A stretch of DNA of 64,000 nucleotides from GCA-2712985 sp964515905. Its GTDB lineage: Bacteria > Pseudomonadota > Alphaproteobacteria > UBA7887. The translations under genes were made by a program, and so were the position numbers. Every line of letters starts with the position of its first letter. The stretch's first letter is position 1. The notes beneath the pieces were generated by a model. It saw nothing but the letters and a program-made list of their open reading frames with translations. It searched no databases and was not told where the DNA came from. Positions 52,006 to 61,551 of this stretch are shown piece by piece. The stretch covers positions 1-64,000 of the forward strand of contig CAZEWK010000045.1 in the NCBI GenBank assembly GCA_964515905.1, in the 5' to 3' direction.

Positions 52006-52674
52006 TTAGACGATTACATGCTCACTGGTGATTATAGAAGAAGTCTCGTCAGATTGGATAAGTTCGATACCATCATCGTGTGAACGTAAGCCGTCTAGCG
52101 CACCTGTCGTCTTGCCCATTGCATCAAGGGAATCGAACCAGGTTATCGCTATTCCATCCCATCGAGGTAACGGGCTGCGTTTGTAGCCTGATTTTTTTGT
52201 GTGGCTTTGCGTATACCTCCGAATGTTATGCATATCTGTAGCTATTAATCCGTGAATATTTTTCCAATAGTGTTGGAAATCTTCAACTTCCAGTTCAGAG
52301 TTTTTCTTGACAAACTCTATCTTTTTTACCCCCAACGTTGGAACAATTCCATCTTTTATTATATGTTCATCTGTCAAAAGTAGTTCTGTATTTTGTGAGT
52401 CGATAAAGTTACTTTCGTCAGCTGCAACATCTTTATATGCTTTAGTGTCAGCTAATGTGCGAAGTGCATCCGTATTTTCCACCCATATTTCAGCTAATCC
52501 GTCATAAGGTAATTTGTTTTTGTCGTAACTATTGATTAACGGATGAGATTGCACGTACTTTTTTACGAGCGGTAATTTCCGGACGATGTCGGCATGCGTA
52601 TTTCTCCAATAAGTTTGGAACGTTTTAATAGACATACCTTTTTTCCGTCGTATCAGTGTGCAGGCTTTCAACAT
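52006..52674 (-). CDS. Tandem EthD-domain protein
   Basis: A 222-residue protein made of two EthD-like (dimeric alpha/beta-barrel) repeats. The first begins KACTLIRRKKGMSIKTFQTY with YWRNTHADIV; the second begins KKIEFVKKNSELEVEDFQHY with YWKNIHGLIA. Each half keeps the YW-x-N-x-H pattern and a YVQSH or YTQSH segment. EthD proteins are small accessory or degradative enzymes in catabolic operons. A TTG at 52686 would add four residues. It lies downstream of ubiD on the same strand. Confidence 0.8.
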   Translation of the reverse strand: MLKACTLIRRKKGMSIKTFQTYWRNTHADIVRKLPLVKKYVQSHPLINSYDKNKLPYDGLAEIWVENTDALRTLADTKAYKDVAADESNFIDSQNTELLLTDEHIIKDGIVPTLGVKKIEFVKKNSELEVEDFQHYWKNIHGLIATDMHNIRRYTQSHTKKSGYKRSPLPRWDGIAITWFDSLDAMGKTTGALDGLRSHDDGIELIQSDETSSIITSEHVIV

Positions 52675-52766
52675 AGGTTTTATCAACGCTGCTTTCGGGT
52701 CTACTAAAGATCTTTATCTGGTAGCTTGGTACGATAGTTTTAGATGATTGTCTGATTAAGATAAAA

Positions 52767-54272
52767 TTATTTCCAGATTGATTTTCCACTTGTGGGGATG
52801 GCGTACTTCGGCCATTTCTCGGTTACTCTCGAGATGACATCTTCCGTCATTGAAATTCTTCGACCCCATTCTCTTTTTGTTTCTGGAGGTATCTTATTGG
52901 TGGCGTCAAGCCCAATCTTTCCGCCTAGACCGGGCTCCGGGCTTGCAAAATCAAGATAATCAATTGGGCTATTTTCTACCAGTGTGATGTCACGAACAGG
53001 ATCCATTCGGGTTGAAACCGCCCACATTACGTCTCGCCAATCCCTTGCATTAATATCGTCGTCAACGACGATTATAAATTTTGTGTATAGAAATTGGCGA
53101 AGGTAGGACCAAATGCCCATCATCACACGTTTCCCGTGTCCTGCATACCCTTTCTTGATGGAAACAACTGCAATACGGTAGCTGCATCCCTCTGGCGGTA
53201 GCCAGAAATCAACAATTTCGGGAAACTGTTGTGTTAGGAGTGGAATAAATAACTCATTTAGTGCTTGGCCTAGCACACTTGGTTCATCGGGTGGTCTGCC
53301 AGTGAAAGTGGACAAATAAATTGGGTTAGCCCTTTGTGTGATAGCGCTAACAGAAAAGACGGGAAACTTTTCAACGGAATTATAATATCCAGTGTGATCT
53401 CCGTAAGGTCCCTCATCTCTGTATTCCGTGAGAGAAACGTGCCCTTCAAGAACGATTTCTGCTTCTGCAGGAACCTTGATGGGTATAGTCTTGCAATTTA
53501 CTAATTTGGTTTTAGTCCCTCTGAGGAGTCCTGAAAACTGATATTCAGACAGCGTTTCAGGAACTGGGGCTACAGCAGCTAACATGGTTGCAGGGTCTGC
53601 TCCGATGACTACAGCAGCAGGAAAAGGTTGAGATTCTCTGCTTTGCCAATTTTGGTGGTGTTGGGCTCCCCCTCTGTGTTTTAACCACCTCATCAAAGTT
53701 CTACTTTCGTCTAAAACCTGCATTCTATAGACACCTAAATTAAAATGCTCATCATCGTATTCGGCGGAGGCTTTAGTCACTACAAGTGGCCAAGTTATCA
53801 AGGGTGCAGGTTCATTTGGCCAACACGTTTGTATTGGTATGGCACCAAGGTCGATATCCTTGCCTTCAATCACTACCTCTTGTGCTGGACCAGATCGAAC
53901 TGTCTTTGGTTTCATTGCCAATGCTGACTTTAACAGCGGAAACATTTCAACTGCCTCTCGCCACCCTTCGGGTGGTTCCGGTTGGCGTAAGGCCGCTAGC
54001 ATGTTACCAAATTCTCTCAGCGTACTGGGTTCTCTGTCGATTCCGGCAGCGATTCGTTTAGTGGTGCCAAACAGATTAACGAGAACCGGGATGTTTGATT
54101 GTTGGGCCTTGTGGATGGGGTTTTCAAATAGGACAGCTGGTCCATTTTCGGATAGCAACCGTGTTTGAATTTCCGTCATTTCTAGTTCGGTTGAAACCGG
54201 CTCGGATACCCTTACTAAATCCCCGATGTGCTCCAAATGTTGAATGAAATCACGTAAGCTTTCGTAGGGCAT
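52767..54272 (-). CDS. ubiD: UbiD family decarboxylase
   Basis: A 501-residue prenyl-FMN-dependent decarboxylase of the UbiD family. The start MPYESLRDFIQHLEHIGDL and the NLGVYRMQVLDESRTLMRW block, which contacts prenyl-FMN and metal, are conserved. In ubiquinone synthesis it removes the carboxyl group of the prenylated hydroxybenzoate. It sits next to ubiA on the same strand, supporting this role. No UbiX prenyltransferase is in the window. Confidence 0.92.
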   Translation of the reverse strand: MPYESLRDFIQHLEHIGDLVRVSEPVSTELEMTEIQTRLLSENGPAVLFENPIHKAQQSNIPVLVNLFGTTKRIAAGIDREPSTLREFGNMLAALRQPEPPEGWREAVEMFPLLKSALAMKPKTVRSGPAQEVVIEGKDIDLGAIPIQTCWPNEPAPLITWPLVVTKASAEYDDEHFNLGVYRMQVLDESRTLMRWLKHRGGAQHHQNWQSRESQPFPAAVVIGADPATMLAAVAPVPETLSEYQFSGLLRGTKTKLVNCKTIPIKVPAEAEIVLEGHVSLTEYRDEGPYGDHTGYYNSVEKFPVFSVSAITQRANPIYLSTFTGRPPDEPSVLGQALNELFIPLLTQQFPEIVDFWLPPEGCSYRIAVVSIKKGYAGHGKRVMMGIWSYLRQFLYTKFIIVVDDDINARDWRDVMWAVSTRMDPVRDITLVENSPIDYLDFASPEPGLGGKIGLDATNKIPPETKREWGRRISMTEDVISRVTEKWPKYAIPTSGKSIWK

Positions 54273-54352
54273 TGCAATCTCTTTATCTAATTATTTTTTT
54301 GGGCGTATCAAACATCGCACCCATAAATTGGCCAAAATGAACTCTATCCACT

Positions 54353-55219
54353 TTAACCAATGAGGAATCCGGTGAAAACGAGGGCGGCAAATAAGTGGTT
54401 CGACTTAAACATGGTAAGGCAAATCTCAGGATCATCAAAATCTACTCTATTAACTTGCCATGCCAGCTGCATTGCTCCAACTATTACACCAACGTATGCG
54501 GTGTATGATAGGTTGGAGATCGTTGTTGCGACTATAAGGCCTACTATTGTTAAAAAGTAAAAAGAGGAAACAGCGGCTTTGCTCTTGTTCCCTAACCTAA
54601 GCGCTGCCGATTTAACGCCTATCATAGAGTCGCCAACTTTATCCTGATGCGCGTAAATAGTGTCGTAACCTAGAGTCCAGGTTATGCCCGCAGCATAAAG
54701 AATAAGAGCAGGCAATTCCAGAGAGCCGTTTGTTGCGGTCCAGCCGAGCAAGGCTCCCCAATTAAAAGTTAACCCAAGCCAAAGTTGTGGCCACCAAGTT
54801 ATCCGTTTCATAAAAGGGTATGTGGCAATCAGTGGCAGGGAGCATATACCAATGAATATTGTTATAGCATTGAATTGTATTAGGATAATGAAGCCTAACA
54901 GGCCAAGAGCCAACATTAACAAGATCGCTCGGGTTACCGAGATTTCTCCGTTAGCAATTGGGCGTTGTTTTGTGCGAGTTATCAAGGCATCGTAATTTCT
55001 GTCTATGATGTCATTAAAAATGCACCCGGAGCTTCGCATTACTACTGCACCTAGTAAAAACAACAACAAAAGCCGAGGCATGTTTTCTATTGGGGGTTTG
55101 GAAAGGGCGACAGATAGCCAACAGGGCCATAAAAGAAGCCAGTAGCCAATTGGTGCATCGGCACGAATTAACCGTAAATAAGGTAGTATTGGGCTTAGTA
55201 TTATTTTAGTCCTGTTCAT
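54353..55219 (-). CDS. ubiA: 4-hydroxybenzoate polyprenyltransferase
   Basis: A 288-residue, multi-helix membrane prenyltransferase. The two Asp-rich motifs are NDIIDRNYDALITRTKQRP and DTIYAHQDKVGDSMIGVKS. It attaches the polyprenyl tail to 4-hydroxybenzoate in ubiquinone synthesis. It lies 80 bases upstream of ubiD on the same strand and is divergent from rsmE. Confidence 0.95.
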   Translation of the reverse strand: MNRTKIILSPILPYLRLIRADAPIGYWLLLWPCWLSVALSKPPIENMPRLLLLFLLGAVVMRSSGCIFNDIIDRNYDALITRTKQRPIANGEISVTRAILLMLALGLLGFIILIQFNAITIFIGICSLPLIATYPFMKRITWWPQLWLGLTFNWGALLGWTATNGSLELPALILYAAGITWTLGYDTIYAHQDKVGDSMIGVKSAALRLGNKSKAAVSSFYFLTIVGLIVATTISNLSYTAYVGVIVGAMQLAWQVNRVDFDDPEICLTMFKSNHLFAALVFTGFLIG

Positions 55220-55337
55220 AATTCGATGTTTGAGGTCTTTTATTAATTTGTAAAGAGCCTTAAATCGTATCTCTTGGACAGAGGCTTTTTGCCTACGTAT
55301 GATTGTTGTCAGAAAATAAAAGAGGTTTTGTCTTTTA

Positions 55338-56087
55338 ATGGAACGTATTAGGCAGAATGGTGTGGTCGCTCGTGTGTTTGTTAATGAACGGCTGAACGCC
55401 GGCCAGGCGGTTTTGGTAACTGAACAGCAGGCACATTATTTACGAAATGTAATGCGGGCTCGAAATGGCGCATTAGCTGCCCTTTTTAATGGGCAAGACG
55501 GAGAATGGTTAGCTGAGGTTGAGAGGATGACCAAAAATGAGTGCTCCTTAAGAATTCATAAAAGGATGCGCAAACAAGAGAGTGAGGATGGACCTTGGTT
55601 ATTATTCGCTCCGATAAAACAACTGAGACTCGATTACCTCATACAAAAATCAGTTGAGCTGGGTGTAGAGCTGATTTGGCCAATAAGGACTCTTCGAACC
55701 ATGGTTAGAAATGTCAACTCAACGCGTATACGGGCCAATGCGATAGAGGCTTCCGAGCAATGTGGACGCTTGACTGTACCCCAGATGCGTGATTATACGA
55801 ACTTAGCAAAGTCGCTAGATAATTGGCCACCAGGCCGTACGTTATTTTGGGGAGACGAAACAGGAGGGGGGGCTCCAGCATTGGGACTTTTACAAAGCTG
55901 TGTTGGTAAAGCTGCTTTTTTGATAGGTCCTGAGGGCGGGTTTGATGAGACCGAACGGGACCTCCTGAAAAATCATGATTTCACACAGGGTATAGATTTA
56001 GGTCCTCGACTCTTGCGTTCTGATACCGCTAGTTTGGTGGTAATGGCATTGTGGCAGAGTGCAGTTCAAAATCGTACAGCGGCGTAA
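55338..56087 (+). CDS. rsmE: 16S rRNA m3U1498 methyltransferase
   Basis: A 249-residue SPOUT methyltransferase. A PUA-like N-terminal domain (ARVFVNERL...HYLRNVMRARNGA) is followed by the knot region with LIGPEGGFDETE and LGPRLLRSDTASLVVMALW. It methylates U1498 of 16S rRNA. It is followed by gshA, a frequent alphaproteobacterial pair, and divergent from ubiA. Confidence 0.94.
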   Translation: MERIRQNGVVARVFVNERLNAGQAVLVTEQQAHYLRNVMRARNGALAALFNGQDGEWLAEVERMTKNECSLRIHKRMRKQESEDGPWLLFAPIKQLRLDYLIQKSVELGVELIWPIRTLRTMVRNVNSTRIRANAIEASEQCGRLTVPQMRDYTNLAKSLDNWPPGRTLFWGDETGGGAPALGLLQSCVGKAAFLIGPEGGFDETERDLLKNHDFTQGIDLGPRLLRSDTASLVVMALWQSAVQNRTAA

Positions 56088-56183
56088 TTGAAGGCGAGGC
56101 GGTTCGTCATATAAGAATTTCATATTATTCTAAATAATATCAGCGCTCCATATTTGGTGTCGCGGGTATTGCCAGGGGTGCTA

Positions 56184-57542
56184 ATGAGCCATAACCACGA
56201 TCAAGAACCTATCGAGAACAAAAATGTTCTTGTCGAATATCTTGAGCAGGGATGTAAGCCAAAAATCGAATGGCGAATTGGCACGGAACATGAGAAAATA
56301 GGATATAATATCAATGACTTACGACCTCTCCCATATGATGGGCCTTTCGGTATTAAGGCTATGCTTATTGGTTTGCAACGTTTTGGTTGGTCTCCGGTTT
56401 TTGAGAAAGAGAATATCATTGCGCTGTCGAAAAATGGACAGTCCATTACTTTGGAACCGGGCGGACAGTTTGAGTTGTCTGGTGCGATGCTTACAACAAT
56501 TCATGAGACATGCGCTGAAGTAAACAACCATCTTGCACAAGTCCGTGACGTAGCGGGAGAGCTGGGAGTTGGATTTATTGGCATAGGAATGCAGCCAAAA
56601 TGGCAACGATCGGAAATTCCAGTAATGCCAAAACAGAGATATGACATTATGAGAGCCTATATGCCGACCAAAGGAAGTAGAGGTCTTGATATGATGCTCC
56701 GGACCTGCACTGTCCAAGTCAATTTAGATTTCGAATCAGAAGCGGATATGATTAAGAAATTTAGGGTTGCACTTGCATTGCAACCTATAGCGACTTGTTT
56801 GTTTGCCAATTCTCCTTTTGTTGATGGCGTACCTAGCGGGGTTTTGAGTGCTAGATCAGAAGCTTGGTTTGACACCGATCCAGACAGATGTGAAATACCA
56901 AAATTTGTATTTGAAGATGGCATGGGGTTTGAACGGTATGTCGATTTTGCCTTAGACGTCCCAATGTATTTCGTTCACAGAGGTGAAGATTACGTTGATG
57001 TAAGTGGTCATTCATTTCGTGATTTTATGGCGGGTAATCTATCTGTGTTGCCTGGTCAAAAGCCAACGATCAGTGACTGGTCCGATCATCTTACGACTAT
57101 TTTCACAGAGGTTCGGTTGAAAAGGTTTTTAGAAATGCGGGGTGCCGACGCGGGCCCTTGGAATAGACTATGCGCCTTACCGGCCTTATGGGTGGGTCTT
57201 CTATATGATTCTTCTTCGCTTGATGAGGCAGCGGAGTGGATTAAAGATTGGACATATGATGAAATTCTTAAATTGCGCTCTGACGTTGTACGTGGCGGTT
57301 TTGGAGTTAAGTTTCGGGATATACCTGTTAAAGAAATCGCAGATAACATGTTGAAATTAGCATCTGATGGCCTTAGGCGCCGGGAGTTTCTAGACAATGC
57401 AGGTAGTGACGAGACAGGCTTCTTAACGCCTCTTATCGGTGTGGTCCAGACTCAGAAAACCTTGAGCGAGGAACTCCTCGATGCTTTTAATGGGCGTTGG
57501 CAGCAAGCGATAGACCCTGTGTTTGCGGAGTTTTCCTACTAA
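56184..57542 (+). CDS. gshA: Glutamate-cysteine ligase (plant/alphaproteobacterial type)
   Basis: A 452-residue GCS2-type ligase making gamma-glutamylcysteine, the first step of glutathione synthesis. IGTEHEKIGYNINDLRPLPY holds the metal-binding Glu, SITLEPGGQFELSGA is a second motif, and MMLRTCTVQVNLDF is typical. The GTG at 56154 is in frame, but the ATG at 56184 has AGGGG at good spacing. It follows rsmE on the same strand. Confidence 0.94.
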   Translation: MSHNHDQEPIENKNVLVEYLEQGCKPKIEWRIGTEHEKIGYNINDLRPLPYDGPFGIKAMLIGLQRFGWSPVFEKENIIALSKNGQSITLEPGGQFELSGAMLTTIHETCAEVNNHLAQVRDVAGELGVGFIGIGMQPKWQRSEIPVMPKQRYDIMRAYMPTKGSRGLDMMLRTCTVQVNLDFESEADMIKKFRVALALQPIATCLFANSPFVDGVPSGVLSARSEAWFDTDPDRCEIPKFVFEDGMGFERYVDFALDVPMYFVHRGEDYVDVSGHSFRDFMAGNLSVLPGQKPTISDWSDHLTTIFTEVRLKRFLEMRGADAGPWNRLCALPALWVGLLYDSSSLDEAAEWIKDWTYDEILKLRSDVVRGGFGVKFRDIPVKEIADNMLKLASDGLRRREFLDNAGSDETGFLTPLIGVVQTQKTLSEELLDAFNGRWQQAIDPVFAEFSY

Positions 57543-57628
57543 ATCAATTCTTTAATTTTTAGTATCTTTGATATTCGGAACGGTGATAGAAGTGGTCAAG
57601 TTAAAAACATAGAAAATCGTGAGGATTG

Positions 57629-58516
57629 ATGAGTATCATAAAAATTGAATTTTCAAGGTTTTCTGCTTTTTATTCTCCTCTAATAATGACAATGGCGGGA
57701 GGATTTTTAGAACGCGAAGGCTTCACCCCAGAGTACAGTGTCTCAAAGCCTGGCCAATCCGCGGTTAAGTCATTGTTGGATGGTACCGTTCACGTGGTGC
57801 AGTCAGCACCTTCACAAGCATTTTCTTTTTTGGAGAGGGGTGAGACCCCGCCAGTTACTCACTTCGCGCAAATTAATGAAATGGATGGATTCTTTTTGAA
57901 CGCGCGTAACCCTGATCCAAATTTTTCCTGGGGTATGTTGGCAGGAAAGAAAGTATTGGTCGACCATGGGGGCCAACCTCTGGCAATGTTCAAATATGCC
58001 TGCCATCGGGAAGGCTTAAATTTTTCTGATATTGAAGCGATCGACGCAGGTGCTACGGAGGAGATGGAGCAAGCATATAGAGAAGGCGAGGGAGATTACA
58101 TCCATTTGCAAGGACCAGGACCGCAGCAACTTCAAAAGGAAGGTTTCGGGCACGTTGTAGCTTCTGTTGGCAAAGCGATAGGACTGTGTGCATTTTCTAG
58201 TCTGGCCGCAACAGAAACTTGGTTGAACAGTGATGCCTCTCTCTCTTTTATGCAGGCTTATCGTGATGCTCGTCAGTTTTTGATTGGCTCTAACCCAGCT
58301 GAAATAGCAAGACTAGAGAGAGACTTCTTCCCAGGCATAGACGCGGATGTTCTGGCCAAGACCATAAGTTTTTATCAGAACTTAGGTTGTTGGACACCTC
58401 ATCTAGAAATTACCGAGGAAGCTTTTGAAGGGGCCCTTGATGTATTTTTGCATGCAGGTCTTATCACTAAACGGCATGAATTTCGCCTCGTAATTTCAAA
58501 TCCCCCGATGTCATGA
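57629..58516 (+). CDS. NMT1/THI5-like substrate-binding protein without signal peptide
   Basis: A 295-residue periplasmic-binding-protein fold of the NMT1/THI5/SsuA type: FYSPLIMTMAGGFLEREGF, SAVKSLLDGTVHVVQSAPSQ and LAGKKVLVDHGGQPLAMFKY. Unlike transport receptors it has no signal peptide, and no ABC permease or ATPase genes lie nearby. It may act in the cytosol as a sensor or enzyme-like protein. AGGA precedes the ATG. It converges with tldD. Confidence 0.7.
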   Translation: MSIIKIEFSRFSAFYSPLIMTMAGGFLEREGFTPEYSVSKPGQSAVKSLLDGTVHVVQSAPSQAFSFLERGETPPVTHFAQINEMDGFFLNARNPDPNFSWGMLAGKKVLVDHGGQPLAMFKYACHREGLNFSDIEAIDAGATEEMEQAYREGEGDYIHLQGPGPQQLQKEGFGHVVASVGKAIGLCAFSSLAATETWLNSDASLSFMQAYRDARQFLIGSNPAEIARLERDFFPGIDADVLAKTISFYQNLGCWTPHLEITEEAFEGALDVFLHAGLITKRHEFRLVISNPPMS

Positions 58517-58547
58517 CTCTGACTATATTGAGCTGTGTCAGTCCAAA

Positions 58548-59987
58548 TTACTCTAGTGCTTCAGTGCCACCTACTGTCAGTCCGTCGACCAACAGAGTCG
58601 GTTGACCGACTCCCACAGGCACACCCTGGCCATTTTTTCCGCAAGTGCCAATGCCTGGGTCGAGCTTCATATCGTGCCCGACTGCCTTTACTTTCTTGAG
58701 CACCTCAAAACCGCTGCCGATAAGGGTCGCACCTTTCACGGGTGCACCAATATTACCATTTTCAATTTTGTAAGCTTCGGAAGCAGAAAAAACAAATTTT
58801 CCGTTGGTGATGTCGACTTGACCACCTCCAAAGTTGACTGCGTAAAGGCCCGATTTCACGGACCGTAAGATATCTTCCGGTGCATCTAATCCAGCCCGCA
58901 TGATGGTATTTCGCATTCGAGGCATTGGCTGGTGGGCAAAGCTTTGGCGACGTCCATTTCCTGTAGATTTTGTACCCATAAGGCGGGCATTCATTCGATC
59001 TTGCATATAACCAACCAAAATTCCATCTTCGATTAGTACGGTTGATTGTGTGGGAGTCCCTTCATCGTCAATGGATAGGGATCCACGCCGGTCATCAATG
59101 GTTCCGTCATCAACTACGGTAACTCCGGGTGCTGCTACTCGTTCACCCATTAGGCCGGCAAATACACTTGTTTGTTTTCTATTAAAGTCGCCTTCCAAAC
59201 CGTGACCAATGGCTTCATGCAACAAAATCCCAGGCCACCCTGGTCCCAATACAACCTGCATTTCGCCAGCGGGGGCTGGTTCTGCATCAAGCAGGGTGAC
59301 GGCCTGTCGCAACGCTTCGTCTACATGATGTTGCCATGTGTCGCTGCCAAGTACTAACTCATAACCATATCTTCCGCCAGAACCAAAACTGCCACTTTCC
59401 ATGCGGTCGTTATCGTTAATCACAACGGTAACGCTAAGACGGATTAAAGGCCGTATATCTCCAGCAAGTTCACCGCTGGACCGCATTATTTGTACGGCTT
59501 GCCAGTTTCCGGTCAGAGACGCCATAACTTGCTGCACACGTGGATCTTTTCCCCGGGCGTAAGCATCAATTTCTTGAAGCAATTTGACCTTAGTTTCAAA
59601 CGGTGTGTCTTGGAGAGGGTTTTCATCAGTATAGAATTGTTGGTTTGTGTCTGCTGGAGATAAGTCCATTTCACCACGAGAACCAGTTCTTACAGCCTTT
59701 ACGGTATCACGAGCTCGTCCTATTGCTGATTCACTCAGCTCAGAAGCATGCGCATAACCCGTTGCTTCACCAGATACCGCACGAAGACCAAATCCTTGAG
59801 ATGTATCAAAACTTGCTGCTTTGAGTTTTCCGTCGTCGAACGAGAAGCTCTCCGACTGCCTATATTCTAGAAATAGTTCTCCATCGTCAGCTCCATTCAG
59901 AGAGTCGTTTACAATCGACGTGACCTTCCCTTTATCCATGCTGGTATTGTCAAAAAATAATTTATTAAGTCGTGCAATGTCAGTCAT
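58548..59987 (-). CDS. tldD: TldD metalloprotease subunit
   Basis: A 479-residue TldD with the zinc motif His257-Glu258-x3-His262 in LLHEAIGHGLEGDF. A conserved Cys lies in GTCGKNGQGVPVG, and GLRAVSGEATGYAHASELSE is typical of the N-domain. With PmbA it forms the TldD/E protease. It converges with the binding-protein-like gene and is divergent from the 60 kb genes. Confidence 0.95.
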   Translation of the reverse strand: MTDIARLNKLFFDNTSMDKGKVTSIVNDSLNGADDGELFLEYRQSESFSFDDGKLKAASFDTSQGFGLRAVSGEATGYAHASELSESAIGRARDTVKAVRTGSRGEMDLSPADTNQQFYTDENPLQDTPFETKVKLLQEIDAYARGKDPRVQQVMASLTGNWQAVQIMRSSGELAGDIRPLIRLSVTVVINDNDRMESGSFGSGGRYGYELVLGSDTWQHHVDEALRQAVTLLDAEPAPAGEMQVVLGPGWPGILLHEAIGHGLEGDFNRKQTSVFAGLMGERVAAPGVTVVDDGTIDDRRGSLSIDDEGTPTQSTVLIEDGILVGYMQDRMNARLMGTKSTGNGRRQSFAHQPMPRMRNTIMRAGLDAPEDILRSVKSGLYAVNFGGGQVDITNGKFVFSASEAYKIENGNIGAPVKGATLIGSGFEVLKKVKAVGHDMKLDPGIGTCGKNGQGVPVGVGQPTLLVDGLTVGGTEALE

Positions 59988-60073
59988 TAGAGAGGTCCAG
60001 ATTTCCAGTTAGTTTTCAACGTCAATAATTTGTTTAATACTTACCTCATTGATGGATCGTAGCCAACTGAACG

Positions 60074-60544
60074 ATGGTGGTAGATATAAAAATCAGAACT
60101 AAAGTACAAGTAGACGGTGCGTTTTTGGACGTACACGGCTCAATCCCGGCAATAGGTTCTGCAATACAAGGCCCCGTCGGAGGCCCAAGAATAGTGCTCA
60201 CCAGGCCAACATTTGACGGATATCAAACACTTCCCGCGCGGAGATTCGCAAGTTTTATAGGCAAATACACTATTGGCTGGAGGTGTTTAGCTATAAGTCT
60301 TGATTATACTCCTATCCTTCATATCTGGGGCAGGCGCACTGGATGGCTTACACCGACGGTAAATTATGAAGAATTTGTTGAGAATTTTGGGGTGTTTGTC
60401 CCACGCATCGGTCTTTATTTGCCAGCTGTATTCGTAATTAGTAAGTCTGACCGCCTACTTTATTCCGAAATTTGTATAGGACTCGATGGAAGATTAGATT
60501 TCGATTCGGCGCAGAAAGCTGTTATGGATCATCTGGAACAATGA
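60074..60544 (+). CDS. Hypothetical protein with peroxiredoxin-like C-terminus
   Basis: A 156-residue protein not firmly recognised. The latter half (CLAISLDYTPILHIWG, then YLPAVFVISKSDRLLYSEI) resembles the later strands of AhpC/TSA or TlpA thioredoxin folds, but no Cys lies where a redox centre would be. Only the Cys in WRCLAI and the Cys in SEICIG are present. It may be a degenerate thioredoxin-fold protein. It precedes the luciferase-like gene by 22 bases, so they are probably co-transcribed. Confidence 0.55.
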   Translation: MVVDIKIRTKVQVDGAFLDVHGSIPAIGSAIQGPVGGPRIVLTRPTFDGYQTLPARRFASFIGKYTIGWRCLAISLDYTPILHIWGRRTGWLTPTVNYEEFVENFGVFVPRIGLYLPAVFVISKSDRLLYSEICIGLDGRLDFDSAQKAVMDHLEQ

Positions 60545-60566
60545 ATGAGAGTGAGTACTACATGCT

Positions 60567-61541
60567 ATGATATTGTCATTAGAAACGTCGATTAAGTTCG
60601 GAATTCAAACAATTTTTCATCGGACCACCTCTTCGAGTGAGCCATGGCTTCCTGATATCGAAGATGCTCGGGGTCTTATTCGATTAGTTGATGATCTTGG
60701 TTACGATTCGGTGTGGGTTGGGGATCATGTAGCATATCCAATCCCAATAATGGATTCTCTTTCCCAGCTAGCTTGGGCAAGTGCGCAAAGTGACCGTCTT
60801 ACGTTTGGTTCAGCAATCTTCCTGCTTCCGCTTCGTCATCCCACCCCAGTGGCTAAAGTGCTGGCTACTCTCGATCACCTAACCAGGGGCCGCCTGATAT
60901 TCGGTGTAGGAGTTGGGGGAGAATTCCCAGATGAATATGCAGGTTGTGGGGTTTCAGTCAGTGAACGTGGCCCTCGACTTTCTGAAGGCATTAGCGTGTT
61001 AAAAAAACTATGGCGGGGGGGGAAAGTTTCTAACAACGGAAAATTTTATCCTTTTCCTGAAGTCGAATTGCTCCCCACTCCATTTCAAACTGGGGGACCT
61101 CCAATTTGGTGTGGGGGTAGGTCTGATAGTGCTTTAGATCGCGCAGGTAGATTGTCGGATGGCTATATCTCTTATGTAGTAACTCCGGAAATGTTCAAAC
61201 AGGCTTTGATCAAAATAGAGGGTTCGGCCGGAGAAAATCGCAGGGATATGAAAGTATACGGCACGGGGCACCTTCTATTTTTAAGGATTGATGATCGCTA
61301 TGAAGATGCTTTGGATGTGGCCACGGAGACTTTGAGCCTAAGGTACAATATGGATTTTCGTCGAGCTGCGCAGAAATATTGTGCTCTTGGTTCTTCTGCA
61401 GATATTGCCGCCCAAATCAAAGCTTTTATCGATAGTGGTGTTCGACATTTTGTTCTTGATTTCGTTGGACCACATGAAGACCGTAATGGACAAATAGAGC
61501 GGTTTTCGAACGAGGTGCGGCCTTTGTTAGGTTTAAACTAA
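60567..61541 (+). CDS. LLM-class flavin-dependent (F420-type) oxidoreductase
   Basis: A 324-residue luciferase-like monooxygenase family TIM barrel. It shows LGYDSVWVGDHVAYP, FGSAIFLLPLRHPTPVAKVL, LDHLTRGRLIFGVGVGGEF and PPIWCGGRSDSALDRAGRLSDG, as in F420-dependent TIGR03619-like members. It may use FMN or F420. The next gene, a Mo-hydroxylase, starts ten bases later, so a joint oxidative pathway is likely. Confidence 0.88.
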   Translation: MILSLETSIKFGIQTIFHRTTSSSEPWLPDIEDARGLIRLVDDLGYDSVWVGDHVAYPIPIMDSLSQLAWASAQSDRLTFGSAIFLLPLRHPTPVAKVLATLDHLTRGRLIFGVGVGGEFPDEYAGCGVSVSERGPRLSEGISVLKKLWRGGKVSNNGKFYPFPEVELLPTPFQTGGPPIWCGGRSDSALDRAGRLSDGYISYVVTPEMFKQALIKIEGSAGENRRDMKVYGTGHLLFLRIDDRYEDALDVATETLSLRYNMDFRRAAQKYCALGSSADIAAQIKAFIDSGVRHFVLDFVGPHEDRNGQIERFSNEVRPLLGLN

Positions 61542-61551
61542 CGGAGTAATA

